A DNA stretch of 64,000 nt from Bog-473 sp963744225. GTDB taxonomy: Bacteria; Actinomycetota; Acidimicrobiia; Acidimicrobiales; RAAP-2. The stretch covers positions 186,001 to 250,000 of the forward strand of contig CAVUSV010000005.1 in NCBI GenBank assembly GCA_963744225.1, written 5' to 3'. The position numbers and the translations under genes were made by a program. The notes under the pieces were generated by a model. That model was not told where the DNA came from and did no database searches. It saw only the letters and a program-made list of their open reading frames with translations. Each line of letters starts with the position of its first letter. The stretch's first letter is position 1. This document shows, in pieces, positions 26,556-35,932 of this stretch.

Positions 26556-27221
26556 TTATTGTACCGAGGGGCAGAAATCGGCCAACGGACATGCGCCGCA
26601 ACGAGGCTTTCGGGCAATACATGTGTTTCGTCCGTGAAGGATCATGCGCAGGCTGAACGCCCCCCGCTCGGGGGCCGGGATCAACGAGTTCAGATCGTGT
26701 TCGACCTTCACCGGGTCGCGCCGCTCGGCCGGCGCCAGTGCATCGGTCAAACCGAGTCGCTCGCTCACCCTGAGCACGTGCGTGTCCACGGGGAGCCCCG
26801 GAAGCCCGAAGGCGACGCTGCGCACGACGTTGCCGGTCTTCCGGCCGACGCCCGGGATCGTCACGAGATCCTCGAGCGCAGGGGGGACTTCCCCGCCGTA
26901 GCGCTCCGCAACCGCGGTGGCCATCCCGATCAGGCTCTTGGTCTTGGACCGGAAGAAGCCGGTGGAGCGGATGATCTCCTCGACCTCCTCGGGGTTCGCC
27001 GCGGCCAGCGCGGCCGGGTCCGGATAGGCCGCAAAGAGCACCGGTGTCACCATGTTGACCCGCGCGTCGGTGCACTGCGCCGACAGGATGGTCGCCGCCA
27101 GGAGTTGGAAAGGGCCGTTGTGATCGAGCGCGCACAGCTCGGTCGCGGTGCCCGGATAGACCGCGGCCAAGCGCCTCATGGTGAGTTGCGCCCGACCTTT
27201 CGGTGTCCGGGGCTTCGCCAC
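26556..27221 (-). CDS. nth: Endonuclease III
   Basis: DNA glycosylase/AP lyase removing oxidised pyrimidines. 221 residues. The catalytic lysine lies in the helix-hairpin-helix IPGVGRKTGNVV and the catalytic Asp in PVDTHVLRV. The C-terminal four cysteines (CIARKPRCGACPLADFC) form the [4Fe-4S] site. The start GTG 27221 is chosen because ATG 27272 would overlap the divergent mshD; the extra 17 residues are not conserved-looking. Confidence 0.92.
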   Translation of the reverse strand: MAKPRTPKGRAQLTMRRLAAVYPGTATELCALDHNGPFQLLAATILSAQCTDARVNMVTPVLFAAYPDPAALAAANPEEVEEIIRSTGFFRSKTKSLIGMATAVAERYGGEVPPALEDLVTIPGVGRKTGNVVRSVAFGLPGLPVDTHVLRVSERLGLTDALAPAERRDPVKVEHDLNSLIPAPERGAFSLRMILHGRNTCIARKPRCGACPLADFCPSVQ

Positions 27222-27252
27222 CGGCTCACGGTACCGGGTTACCTTGGTCGCA

Positions 27253-28218
27253 GTGGACGACCTCGTGGACATGGCGGTCGTCGACCTGGCCGAGCTCAGC
27301 GGACCCGACCGGTCGATGCTGTCCCAACTGCTCGCGAACGCCGGCGCGGCCGACGATCACCCGCCGCTGCCCGAGCCGCAGTTCCTGGCGGTGACCGGTC
27401 CCAGCGAGGCGCCGGTCGAAGGACACGTCGTCCTGGCCCGTGCGAACGCGGGCCTCGACGGCGCTGCCTTCCTCTCCCCGCTGCACGACGGGTCGACGGC
27501 CCTCCACCTGGTCGTCGACCCCGAGGCCAGAGCGGCTGGCCCACAGGCCCGCGCTGTCGCGTCCGCCCTCATCCGGCGCGCCATAGGCGTGGTGTCCCCC
27601 GGCTCCCCCATTCACCTGTGGGCCATGCAGGCAGGGCCGGCCGACGACGACCGCGCTCGTGCCCTGGGCTTCGTCCCCGACCGCGACCTCCTCCAGATGC
27701 GTGTCCCCCTCCCCCTCGCGCCCGACATCGTCGCGGCGACCCGGCCCCTCGCCACGCGTCCGTTTGAGCCTGGCCGCGACGAAGCGGCCTGGGTGCAGAC
27801 CAACAACGAGGCCTTCGCCGGCCACCCCGAACAAGGCGGGTGGACCGTCGAGGAGCTGCGCGCCCGCATGGCCGCCGACTGGGTCGAGCTCGAGGGGTTC
27901 CTCGTGGCGGACGAGCCCGACGGCGCGGGTCTTCTCGGGTCGTGCTGGACCAAGATCCATCGTGACCGCACGCCCGTCCTCGGCGAGATCTACGTGATCG
28001 CGGTCAACCCCCGCTACCACGGGCAGGGGTGGGGCAGGTCGCTCACGGTGGCTGGCCTGGACTCACTCGCGCGGCGCGGCGTGCGGACCGGGATGCTCTA
28101 TACCGACGCCACCAACGAGGCGGCCATCGCGTTGTACCACTCGCTCGGCTTCACCGTCGACCACGTCGACCGGTCCTACCGGCGCGACCCGTCGGGCACC
28201 GTCGCGCCGCCCGCCTGA
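27253..28218 (+). CDS. mshD: Mycothiol synthase
   Basis: Acetyl-CoA:Cys-GlcN-Ins acetyltransferase, last step of mycothiol synthesis, the low-molecular-weight thiol of actinobacteria. 321 residues made of two tandem GNAT domains. The C-terminal active domain has GEIYVIAVNPRYHGQGWGRS (acetyl-CoA pyrophosphate loop), LYTDATNEAAIALYHSLGF, and the N-E-A-F-x-G-H-P-E-Q-G-G-W segment typical of MshD. GTG 27253 is chosen; ATG 27271 is possible. Divergent from nth by about 30 bp. The only mycothiol gene in the window. Confidence 0.9.
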   Translation: MDDLVDMAVVDLAELSGPDRSMLSQLLANAGAADDHPPLPEPQFLAVTGPSEAPVEGHVVLARANAGLDGAAFLSPLHDGSTALHLVVDPEARAAGPQARAVASALIRRAIGVVSPGSPIHLWAMQAGPADDDRARALGFVPDRDLLQMRVPLPLAPDIVAATRPLATRPFEPGRDEAAWVQTNNEAFAGHPEQGGWTVEELRARMAADWVELEGFLVADEPDGAGLLGSCWTKIHRDRTPVLGEIYVIAVNPRYHGQGWGRSLTVAGLDSLARRGVRTGMLYTDATNEAAIALYHSLGFTVDHVDRSYRRDPSGTVAPPA

Positions 28219-28244
28219 GAGACCGGCGGCGCCGGGCACGGGCG

Positions 28245-28967
28245 TCAGCCAACGCCGGTGCCGATCGCCTTCCCGACCCCGAAGGTCACCCCGGCTGCCA
28301 CCGCCGTCACGGCCAGCTGGCGCAGGGCTGAGACAAGCGGCGGCCGCTCGGTGAACCGGGCCAGCACGACGCCCACGATCAGCGCGGCCGCGGCGCCGAG
28401 CACCACGGAAAGGACGATGGCCGCCGTTCCGGAGGTGAACAACCACGGGGCGAGGGGGACGAAGGCGCCGATGGCAAAGGTGACGAAGGAGGCGGCCGCG
28501 GCCTGCCAGGGCGAACCCAGGCTCTGCGGGGTGATCCCGAGCTCCTCTCGGGCATGGGTCTCGAGGGCCAGCTCGGGGTCCTGCATCACCTCGTTGACCA
28601 TGTCGGTCGCCACCGCGGGGTCGATCCCGCGCTGCACGTACATGCCCTTGAGCTCGGCCGCCTCGCCCTCGGGGCTGCGCCGGAGCGAGCGGCGCTCGAC
28701 CTCGAGCTCGCGTTGCATCAGCTCGCGTTGCGCGGTCATCGAGAGGTATTCGCCGGCCGCCATGGAGAAGGAACCTGCGATCAGCCCGGCGACCCCGGCC
28801 AGCCGCACGATGGACCCCCCCGGGTTGGCGCCGGCCATGCCGAGGACCAGGGAGACATTGGAGACCAGGCCGTCGCTGATACCGAAGACGGCCGCCCGGG
28901 CGCCGCCGCCCCTGACGTCGCGGTGCGTGTGCTGTGGCTCGGCGTCGTGCTCGTGCGCGTAGCTCAC
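28245..28967 (-). CDS. VIT1/CCC1-family membrane transporter
   Basis: Likely iron/manganese transporter of the vacuolar-iron-transporter family. 240 residues. The N-terminal FGISDGLVSNVSLVLGMAG and FSMAAGEYLSM helices are diagnostic. The cytosolic middle part is Glu-rich (RELMQRELEVERRSL), the proposed metal-collecting domain. Three C-terminal membrane helices follow. The start GTG 28967 gives a His-rich lead (HEHDAEPQHTH) that could bind metal. Convergent with mshD, 26 bp apart. Confidence 0.85.
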   Translation of the reverse strand: MSYAHEHDAEPQHTHRDVRGGGARAAVFGISDGLVSNVSLVLGMAGANPGGSIVRLAGVAGLIAGSFSMAAGEYLSMTAQRELMQRELEVERRSLRRSPEGEAAELKGMYVQRGIDPAVATDMVNEVMQDPELALETHAREELGITPQSLGSPWQAAAASFVTFAIGAFVPLAPWLFTSGTAAIVLSVVLGAAAALIVGVVLARFTERPPLVSALRQLAVTAVAAGVTFGVGKAIGTGVG

Positions 28968-29033
28968 CGGCGTCAGCGTAGTGAGGTGCCCCCCGCGGGT
29001 AGCGTCCCACAACGAAAGACGACCCTGACCAGC

Positions 29034-29039
29034 AAGGAG
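29034..29039 (+). promoter_or_regulatory. Ribosome-binding site of the MaoC-like gene
   Basis: AAGGAG, 6 nt before ATG 29046; it decides the start within a much longer open frame. Confidence 0.65.
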
Positions 29040-29045
29040 CACACC

Positions 29046-29501
29046 ATGAACACCATCGTCGACGGCGTCGACGCTTTCCACGAGCTGGTCGGCAAGGATC
29101 TCGGCCACTCGGAGTGGCAGACGGTGACCCAGGACCAGGTGAACCTCTTTGCCGATGCGACCGGCGACCACCAGTGGATCCACGTCGACCCCGAGCGCGC
29201 CAAGGAGGGCCCGTTCGGGGTCGCCATCGCACACGGCTATCTCACCTTGTCGCTGGCCCCGGTCCTGCTGAACAAGATCATCCGTGTCGACCAGATGAAG
29301 TTCGGCGTCAACTACGGCTGCAACAAGGTCCGCTTTCCCTCTCCGGTGCCCGTTGGTTCCGACCTGCGCATGCGGGTGACGGTGGCGGGCGTCGACGACG
29401 TGGATGGCGGGGTCCAGGTGATCTACGACCTCGTCATGGAGGTCAAGGACGCACCCAAGCCTGCCTGTGTGGCCCAAGTGGTCTACCGCTACTACCGCTG
29501 A
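29046..29501 (+). CDS. MaoC-like (R)-specific enoyl hydratase
   Basis: Hot-dog-fold dehydratase acting on acyl-CoA or acyl-ACP. 151 residues. The hydratase-2 motif is FADATGDHQWIHVD followed by GPFGVAIAHGYLTLSL, with the catalytic Asp and His. Similar to actinobacterial NodN/MaoC proteins. Its substrate is unknown; it stands alone, 14 bp before menG, and may share its transcript. Confidence 0.88.
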   Translation: MNTIVDGVDAFHELVGKDLGHSEWQTVTQDQVNLFADATGDHQWIHVDPERAKEGPFGVAIAHGYLTLSLAPVLLNKIIRVDQMKFGVNYGCNKVRFPSPVPVGSDLRMRVTVAGVDDVDGGVQVIYDLVMEVKDAPKPACVAQVVYRYYR

Positions 29502-29515
29502 CCGCGCGAGCCACC

Positions 29516-30247
29516 ATGGCCCGACGCCGGCAGGCGGCACCCGCCCCCGCGTCGCCGTCACCGCTGCCCTCCGGGGCGGAGAAGACGGCGCGCGTCCGTG
29601 CCATGTTCGACACCATCGCGCCCCGCTACGACTTGATGAACCGCCTGATGACCCTCGGGCTCGACCAGGCGTGGCGGCGCGGCACCGTCACCGCGCTCGC
29701 TCTGCGCGAGGGTTCGCTCGTCCTCGACCTGGCCTGCGGCACCGGTGATCTCTCGCGCCTCGGGGTCCGGCGCGGCTACCGCGTGATCGGTGCCGATCTC
29801 AGCGCCGGCATGCTGGCCGCCAACGGGGCCGCGACCCCGCTCGTCGAGGCGGACGGGAGCCGCCTTCCCTTCGTCGATGGCGCGTTCGACGGGCTCGTCT
29901 GCGGCTACGCGCTGCGCAACTTCACCGACCTGGCCGCCACCCTGGCCGAGACGGCACGGGTGCTCCGGCCGGGCGGCCGGCTCGCCGTGCTCGAGGTCGA
30001 CGCCCCCACCTCGCGGCTCTGGCGCGCCGGCTACGACGTGTGGTTCACCAAGGCCGTCCCGGCGTTGGGGGGGGCCCTCTCGGACAAGGAGGCCTACCGC
30101 TACCTCCCGCGCTCGGTGGCCTACCTCCCCCCCGCACCGGTGCTGCGGCGCATGCTGCTCGACGCCGGCTTCTCGGGGGTGGGGATTCGGCCGCTGGCGG
30201 GCGGGCTCAGCCAGCTCGTGATCGCCACCCGCGCCGGCGCCCCGTGA
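29516..30247 (+). CDS. menG: Demethylmenaquinone methyltransferase
   Basis: SAM-dependent C-methylation of demethylmenaquinone (UbiE/MenG family). 243 residues. VRAMFDTIAPRYDLMNRLMT at the N-terminus and VLDLACGTGDLS (SAM site) are diagnostic, with YALRNFTDLAATLAE and the C-terminal GGLSQLVIA. An Ala/Pro-rich lead of about 20 residues precedes. Its TGA overlaps the menF GTG. Menaquinone as respiratory quinone is expected for actinobacteria. Confidence 0.93.
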   Translation: MARRRQAAPAPASPSPLPSGAEKTARVRAMFDTIAPRYDLMNRLMTLGLDQAWRRGTVTALALREGSLVLDLACGTGDLSRLGVRRGYRVIGADLSAGMLAANGAATPLVEADGSRLPFVDGAFDGLVCGYALRNFTDLAATLAETARVLRPGGRLAVLEVDAPTSRLWRAGYDVWFTKAVPALGGALSDKEAYRYLPRSVAYLPPAPVLRRMLLDAGFSGVGIRPLAGGLSQLVIATRAGAP

Positions 30248-31523
30248 CGGCCGCGCTGCACGCGCGCACCGTTCCGCTCGAGTACGGGCCGGACGCGCTG
30301 CAATTCGACAGCAGCCCGACCGTGCTCTTCGACCGCCCCGGGCTGACGCTGGTCGGCTGGGGCACCGCGCGGCTCGTCGCGGCGAATGAAGCCGCAGCGG
30401 CATTGGCCGCCATCCCCTGCGACGATGCCGTGCGCCGCCCCGGGTCCGGCCCCTGGCGCTGGGCGCGCTGCCTTTCGGCGACACCATGGCCGGACACCTC
30501 GTGATCCCGCGCTTCACCATGGGGATCTCGCGCGACGCCGACGGCGTGACCCGCCGCTGGGCCACCGCGGTCGGGCCGTCGGACGCGCCGCTGCCCGAGA
30601 CGGACGAGCTCTTCAATGCGGTCATCTGGCAGTACGGCGCTACCCCCGACGTGTCCGCCGACGCTGGCGTCGCCGGCCTCACGACCCCGATGCCGACCGC
30701 GGCCTACGCCGCGCTGGTGGCGGGCGCGGTCGCCCGTATGCGCGAACACGGAGCCCCGCTGCGCAAGGTGGTCCTCTCCCGACCGGTCACGGTGCAGCTC
30801 GACGGCCCGCTCCATCTTGCTGCCGTGCTGCGACGGCTCCGCGCCGGCGAGCCGAACTGCACCATCTTCTCCATGCCGGTGCCCGACGGCGCCTTCTTCG
30901 GCGCCAGCCCCGAGCTGCTCGTGGCGTGCCACGGGGGGCGCGTGGCGTCCCACCCCCTGGCCGGCACCGTCTCCCGCGGTGAGACCGCGCGCGCCGACGC
31001 GGACGCGCAGCGCGACCTCGCCCAGTCGACCAAGAACCGTGAGGAGCACCGCTACGTGGTCGACGAGATCGCCGCCACCCTCGCGCCCTACTGCGACGAG
31101 CTGTCGGTGCCCGACGAACCCTCGCTCGTCGCGTTCCGCTCGGTGGCCCACCTGGGCACGAGGATCGACGGTCGGCTGGCCCGACCCGTCGGCGTCCTCG
31201 AGCTGCTCGAACGACTGCATCCGACACCGGCCGTCGGCGGCACACCGCGCGCCGACGCGCTCGACTTCATGGCGCGGAGCGAGGTCGGAGAGCGGGGGTA
31301 TTGGGCCGGTCCGGTGGGATGGGTCGGTGCCGCCGGGGACGGGGACTGGATGATCGGAATCCGCAGTGCCCGCCTGCACGACGACGGCCGGTCGGTCACG
31401 CTGCGCGCCGGATCGGGCATCGTCGCGAGCTCGGATCCCGACGCCGAGGCAGCCGAGACCGACGTGAAGCTGGCGACGGTCCTGGAGGCCGTCGTCCCCG
31501 GCGCCTCAGCGCAGCTGCGGTGA
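30244..31523 (+). CDS. menF: Isochorismate synthase (one frameshift in this sequence)
   Basis: Converts chorismate to isochorismate, first step of menaquinone synthesis. The N-terminal frame (GTG 30244) runs to about 30450, where one C is missing from a C-run; adding it gives GSGPLALGALPFGDT and joins the main frame. That has VVLSRP, LAGTVSRG, a T-K-N-R-E-E-H segment, SVAHLGTRI, GERGYWAGPVGW and AGSGIVASSDP, all chorismate-enzyme motifs. Corrected length is 426. The GTGA overlap with menG supports one operon. Salicylate synthase is less likely given that partner. The 3' end overlaps the convergent kinase gene by 18 bp. Confidence 0.88.
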
Positions 31524-33026
31524 GCGCTCCGGGACCGGCGCCGGCGCCGGGGGCACGGCAGCCCCAGCCGCGGCGACGTGGGTGGCGGCGAGCGGAATCT
31601 TGACCACCAGGGTCGCGCCCGGGCCGGGCGTCGAGAGGACCTCGGCCGTCCCGTGCAGGGCCTCCGCAATGGCGCGGACGATGGCCAGGCCGAGCCCCGT
31701 CCCCGAGGCCGAACGGGAGGGGTCGCCCTGGTAGAAGCGGTCGAAGACGCGGGCCCACTCGGCCGGGGGGATCCCCGGCCCGTTGTCGGACACCTGAATG
31801 AAGCCCATGCGGCCGACGACCCCCGTCGACACCGAGACGGCGGTGCCCGGCGGCGTATGCGCCAACGCGTTGCGCACCAGGTTGTGGGCGACCTGGGCCA
31901 GGCGCTCCGCGTCGCCGAGGACGACGACAGGTGCGCCGGGCTCGAGGCGCAACTGATGGCCGTGCGCCACCGCGTTCGAGTCGCCCACCGCGTCGGCGCA
32001 GATGCGGTGCAGGTCGACGGGCTCCGCCCGGAGCGGCCGCCCCCGGTCGAGCTCGGCCAGGAGCAGGAGGTCCTCGACCAGGCCACCCATGCGGGTCGCC
32101 TCCTCCTCAATCCGCTTCAGCGCTTTGCGCCGCCCCGACTCGTCGGCGAAGCCCCCCCGGCCGAGCAGCTCGGCGTACCCGCGGATGGAGGTGAGCGGAG
32201 TCCGCAGCTCGTGTGACGCGTCGGCGACGAACTGGCGGAGGCGCTCCTCGGAGGCCGACTTCTCCGAGAACGCCCCCTCAATCTGGGCCAGCATCTCGTT
32301 GAGGGCCTCGCCCAGCCGGCCCACCTCGGTGCCCGGACGCCCCTCGGGCACGCGGCGGGTCAGGTCGCCCGACGCGATGGCGTCGGCGGTGCCCGCCATC
32401 TGGCGCAGCGGGCGCAGGCCGCGGCGGACCACCACCAGGGCCAGGACGCCCATGGACAGCAGCACCGCCAGGCTGGCCAAAAGCTCCACCCTGCGCAGCG
32501 AGCTGAGCGTGTCGTTGGTCGGATTGAGCGAGATCGCCGTCACCAGGACCCCCTGGGGGACGGTGACCACCACGGCGCGGTACTGCCCGTCGCGGTCGCC
32601 CCGGCTGGCGAGGAGCACCGCATCGGGGTCGGGGCGCAGGGTGCCCGCGTACCGGCCCACCTTGATGTGCCGGTAGATGTCGGGCACCTCTTGGACCGGG
32701 AGGTTCTTGGTCAGGATCGGCGCCGGGTCCGGGCGGGCGGGCGGCCCCGAGGGGCGCGGGAGGATGACGTGTCCGTGGCGGTCGAGAAGGATCAGGTAGA
32801 CGTCGGAGGAGACCCGGCGGGAGAGATCCGTCTTGGTGACCGCAATGTTCCGCCCGGCGGCGTAGGTGAGGTAGTTGAAGCCGAGCGCCTCGTTCTGGGC
32901 CAGCGTGTTGTCGGCCTGGCCGTAGAGGTACGAGCGCACGGAGGCGTAGGTGACGACGTCGGCCACCAGCAGCCCGATCACCAGCAGCAACGCCATGACG
33001 GCGACGAGTCGCTTCTGGAGGCTCAT
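31506..33026 (-). CDS. Two-component sensor histidine kinase
   Basis: 506-residue membrane kinase. TM1 is about residues 8-30, an extracytoplasmic sensor region about 31-185, TM2 about 190-212, HAMP about 213-265, then HisKA with phospho-acceptor FVADASHELRTP, N-box NLVRNALAHTP, G1 DNGPGIPP and G2 GTGLGLAI. The C-terminus is Ala/Pro-rich. The signal is unknown. It follows its response regulator with a 4-bp overlap (ATGA), so they are a pair. Confidence 0.92.
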   Translation of the reverse strand: MSLQKRLVAVMALLLVIGLLVADVVTYASVRSYLYGQADNTLAQNEALGFNYLTYAAGRNIAVTKTDLSRRVSSDVYLILLDRHGHVILPRPSGPPARPDPAPILTKNLPVQEVPDIYRHIKVGRYAGTLRPDPDAVLLASRGDRDGQYRAVVVTVPQGVLVTAISLNPTNDTLSSLRRVELLASLAVLLSMGVLALVVVRRGLRPLRQMAGTADAIASGDLTRRVPEGRPGTEVGRLGEALNEMLAQIEGAFSEKSASEERLRQFVADASHELRTPLTSIRGYAELLGRGGFADESGRRKALKRIEEEATRMGGLVEDLLLLAELDRGRPLRAEPVDLHRICADAVGDSNAVAHGHQLRLEPGAPVVVLGDAERLAQVAHNLVRNALAHTPPGTAVSVSTGVVGRMGFIQVSDNGPGIPPAEWARVFDRFYQGDPSRSASGTGLGLAIVRAIAEALHGTAEVLSTPGPGATLVVKIPLAATHVAAAGAAVPPAPAPVPERSPQLR

Positions 33027-33721
33027 CCCTCTCGGGGCAGGCGGAGGGTGTAGCCGACGCGCCGGATGGTGTGGATGAGTGCCGGATCCTTGTCGTCGAC
33101 CTTCTTGCGCAGGTAGCTGATGTAGGTCTCGACGATGTTGGGGTCGCCGTGGAAGTCGAAGCCCCAGACGTTGTCGAGGAGCTCGGACTTGGAGACGACC
33201 CGGCGGGCGTTCTCCAAGAGGTAGCGCAACAGGTTGAACTCGGTCGCGGTGAGTTCGATCGCCAGGTCCTCGCGCCAGACCTCGTGCGTATCGACGTTCA
33301 TGGTGAGATCGGCGAACTGCATGGTGGAGGTGTCGGCAGCAGCGATCTCGCCGGAGCGCCGCAGGATGGCCCCGACCCGTGCCATGAGCTCCTCGATGCT
33401 GAAGGGCTTCGTGACGTAGTCGTCGCCCATGCTGAGGCCCTCGACCTTTTCCTGCGTCGTGTCGCGCGCGGTCAAGAAGACGATCGGCATCTGCTCGCCC
33501 TGGTTGCGCAGCCGCCGGCACACCTCGGTGCCCTCGAGGTCGGGCAGCATCACATCGAGCATGACCAGGTTGGGTCGGAACGAGCGCACGAGCTCAATGG
33601 CCTCGGCGCCGGTGGAGGCCACGCCGACCTGGTAGCCCTCGAACGACAGCGCAGCCGAGAGCAGGTCGGCGATGTTCGGCTCGTCGTCGACGACGAGGAT
33701 GCGGGCCGACGGTGTGTCCAT
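33023..33721 (-). CDS. OmpR-family response regulator
   Basis: 232 residues. The receiver domain has VVDDEPNIADLL, the phosphorylated Asp in LVMLDVMLPD, the Thr in LTARDT and the Lys in TKPFS. The C-terminal winged helix is typical of PrrA/MtrA-like regulators (E-L-T-A-T-E-F-N-L-L, ETYISYLRKKVD, I-H-T-I-R-R-V-G-Y). The start is ATG 33721; longer frames are not conserved. Coupled to the kinase gene. Confidence 0.93.
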   Translation of the reverse strand: MDTPSARILVVDDEPNIADLLSAALSFEGYQVGVASTGAEAIELVRSFRPNLVMLDVMLPDLEGTEVCRRLRNQGEQMPIVFLTARDTTQEKVEGLSMGDDYVTKPFSIEELMARVGAILRRSGEIAAADTSTMQFADLTMNVDTHEVWREDLAIELTATEFNLLRYLLENARRVVSKSELLDNVWGFDFHGDPNIVETYISYLRKKVDDKDPALIHTIRRVGYTLRLPREG

Positions 33722-33758
33722 GATCACGTCACGGCACCGCCGATGCACCCGCGCCTGC

Positions 33759-34598
33759 TCATAACCGCCGGGCGGGATCCTCGGCGCTGGTGTAGGCGGG
33801 CGGCGCACCGGCCCCGACAATGTCCACCGTGGCGCCCCCGGCGCCCGCGCCACTCCTCCGCTGGCGCGGGCTCACGAACCGGCGCAGGCCGTGGGCCACC
33901 CGGCCGAGGCCCCACCAGGTGACGAGCCCGAGCGCCTCGACCACGATGACCGACGACATCTTCGACTCGCCGGCGGCGCGGTCGACGAAGCTGATCGGCA
34001 CCTCGGTGATGGCCCCACCGTGCTGCTTGGCCCGGTACGTCATCTCGATCTGGAAGCCATAGCCCTCGGCGCGGATCCGGTCGAGGTTCAGGCGGCGCAG
34101 GATCCCCGCCGAGTAGGCGCGGTACCCCGCGGTCGAGTCGGCGACGCCGAGCCCGAGCACCCTGGAGGCGTAGATGTTGCCGCCGCGCGAGAGCAGGTGA
34201 CGGTGCCAGGCCCAGTTGGGGATCGACCCGCCCTCGATGTAGCGGGAACCGATGGCGACGTCGAACCCCTCCTCGAGCGGCGCCACCAACGTCGGCAGCG
34301 CGGCAGGGTCGTGCGAGAAGTCGGCGTCGATCTCGATGAACACCTCGTAGCCCCGCTCGAGGCCCCAGGCGAACCCCGCCCGGTAGGCGCTGCCCAAGCC
34401 CGACTTGCCGGCGCGGGACAACAGGTTCAGATCGGGCACCTCGGCGGCGACCGCCTTGACGAGGTCGGCCGTGCCGTCGGGGCTGCCGTCGTCGACCACG
34501 AGCACGCCGGCACCGGGCAGGCACTCGTGAATCCGGTACAGCATCCGTTCGATGTTCTCCGCCTCGTTGTAGGTCGGGATGACCACCAGCGGTCGCAT
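33759..34598 (-). CDS. Polyprenol monophosphomannose synthase (GT2)
   Basis: Transfers mannose from GDP-mannose to polyprenyl phosphate, the donor for extracytoplasmic GT-C mannosyltransferases. 279 residues. The GT2 domain shows VVIPTYNEAENIE, VVDDGSPDGTAD, the DXD-like IDADFSHDP and GSRYIEGGS. It lacks the C-terminal membrane helices of some DPM synthases and ends in a disordered tail. The GT87 gene at 37.8 kb would be a plausible user of its product. Confidence 0.9.
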   Translation of the reverse strand: MRPLVVIPTYNEAENIERMLYRIHECLPGAGVLVVDDGSPDGTADLVKAVAAEVPDLNLLSRAGKSGLGSAYRAGFAWGLERGYEVFIEIDADFSHDPAALPTLVAPLEEGFDVAIGSRYIEGGSIPNWAWHRHLLSRGGNIYASRVLGLGVADSTAGYRAYSAGILRRLNLDRIRAEGYGFQIEMTYRAKQHGGAITEVPISFVDRAAGESKMSSVIVVEALGLVTWWGLGRVAHGLRRFVSPRQRRSGAGAGGATVDIVGAGAPPAYTSAEDPARRL

Positions 34599-34672
34599 GA
34601 CAAGGCATTCTAGGGGGCGCCGCCGCGCCGGCTCGGGCGCCCGTCACACCGGCGGCCGGACCCGGGGCGCCG

Positions 34673-35848
34673 TCAGATGTCGGTCGGGTCGGGCGCAGTC
34701 AGCTTCCCGTGCAACTCCGACTCGGCCACGACGGCGTCGGGCCCCTGGCGGAGCTCCCGCACGATCACCTGCACCGCGCCGCCGAAGGGGATGCCGACGA
34801 GCGCGCCGACGAAGGTCCCCAGCCCACCGGCGACCCGGCCGCCGATGGTGGCACCCACCAGCACGGAGATGAGGACCCAGAAGGGGTTCAGTCGCACCGT
34901 CTTGCTCATGATGACCGGGTTCAGGATGTGGTTCTCAATTTGCTGGTACACGAGGAAGACGATCAGCATCGTGATCCCGGCCGGGACCGAATGGATGGCC
35001 GCGATGACCACGACCGGGACGCCGGCCAACAAACCACCCACTAGGGGCAACAGGTCGACCAGGGCCACGAAGACGCCGAGGAGCAACGCAAAGGGCACGC
35101 CGAGGATGGCCAACGTGACCCCCGAGATCACGCCGGCGATCACCGAGGTGAGCCCGTTCCCCAACATGTAGCCCGACACGGACCGGATGGTCTCGTCGAC
35201 GACCCGGCGCAGGCGGTCCGCCGAGGCGGGCCGAAAGAGGTTCAGGAACCCGGCCCACATGCGCGGTGCCTCGAGCATGGTGAACAGCGTCAGGATCCCG
35301 ATCGTCACAATGGTGACCAGCGTGGACACCGCGGCGGCACCCACCGAGAAGGCGGTGGCCGGCTTGAGCACCTTCGTGATCTGTGAGGTGATCTTGGTCG
35401 AGCCCTCGGAGAGGTACTTCTGGAGGTGCAGGCGGAAGAGGAGCCGGCCCAGCGGGCCGTGGCCCTTCTTGGCCTCCTGGACCAGGGTGGGGATCTGGTG
35501 GCCGAAGTTGATGGCGGCGGTCACCAGTGGCTGGGTGAACAGATAGACGAGCCCGCCGAGCACCAAGACGCCGATCAGGAAGACGAGGAGCGTGGCAGAG
35601 CCGTGGGAAAGGCCTCTGCGCCGCAAGAAGCGGGTGGCCGGCGTCAGCAACAGCGTGAAGAAGAAGGCGATGATGATGTAGACGATGATCGTCCGCAGCA
35701 CCCAGATCCCGAGGATCAGGGCGGCATTCAGGTCGACCAGCAGGATCACGACCCCGACCGTCACCACGATCGTCGGCAGCGGGATCCCCCGGCGGTCGGC
35801 GCTGCTGGACAGCTTCGACCGCCAGGTGTCGCGAGCCTCCTCGGGCAT
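34673..35848 (-). CDS. AI-2E/PerM-family membrane permease
   Basis: 391 residues, about eight membrane helices. Two N-terminal helices precede LLTPATRFLRRRG, a long amphipathic cytosolic/extracellular segment lies at about 120-165, and a C-terminal bundle includes LPLVGGLLAGVPVVVIA and QQIENHILNPVIMSKTV, the family signature. Members export autoinducer-2 or act as sodium/proton antiporters, so the substrate cannot be assigned. The start is ATG 35848. Confidence 0.88.
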   Translation of the reverse strand: MPEEARDTWRSKLSSSADRRGIPLPTIVVTVGVVILLVDLNAALILGIWVLRTIIVYIIIAFFFTLLLTPATRFLRRRGLSHGSATLLVFLIGVLVLGGLVYLFTQPLVTAAINFGHQIPTLVQEAKKGHGPLGRLLFRLHLQKYLSEGSTKITSQITKVLKPATAFSVGAAAVSTLVTIVTIGILTLFTMLEAPRMWAGFLNLFRPASADRLRRVVDETIRSVSGYMLGNGLTSVIAGVISGVTLAILGVPFALLLGVFVALVDLLPLVGGLLAGVPVVVIAAIHSVPAGITMLIVFLVYQQIENHILNPVIMSKTVRLNPFWVLISVLVGATIGGRVAGGLGTFVGALVGIPFGGAVQVIVRELRQGPDAVVAESELHGKLTAPDPTDI

Positions 35849-35932
35849 TGGGTCAGCTTGGCAGCTTTTGACCGACGAAGAAGCGATGAACGGGGTCGAA
35901 GAAGCGCCGAATTGGCCGATCGACGTGCAAGC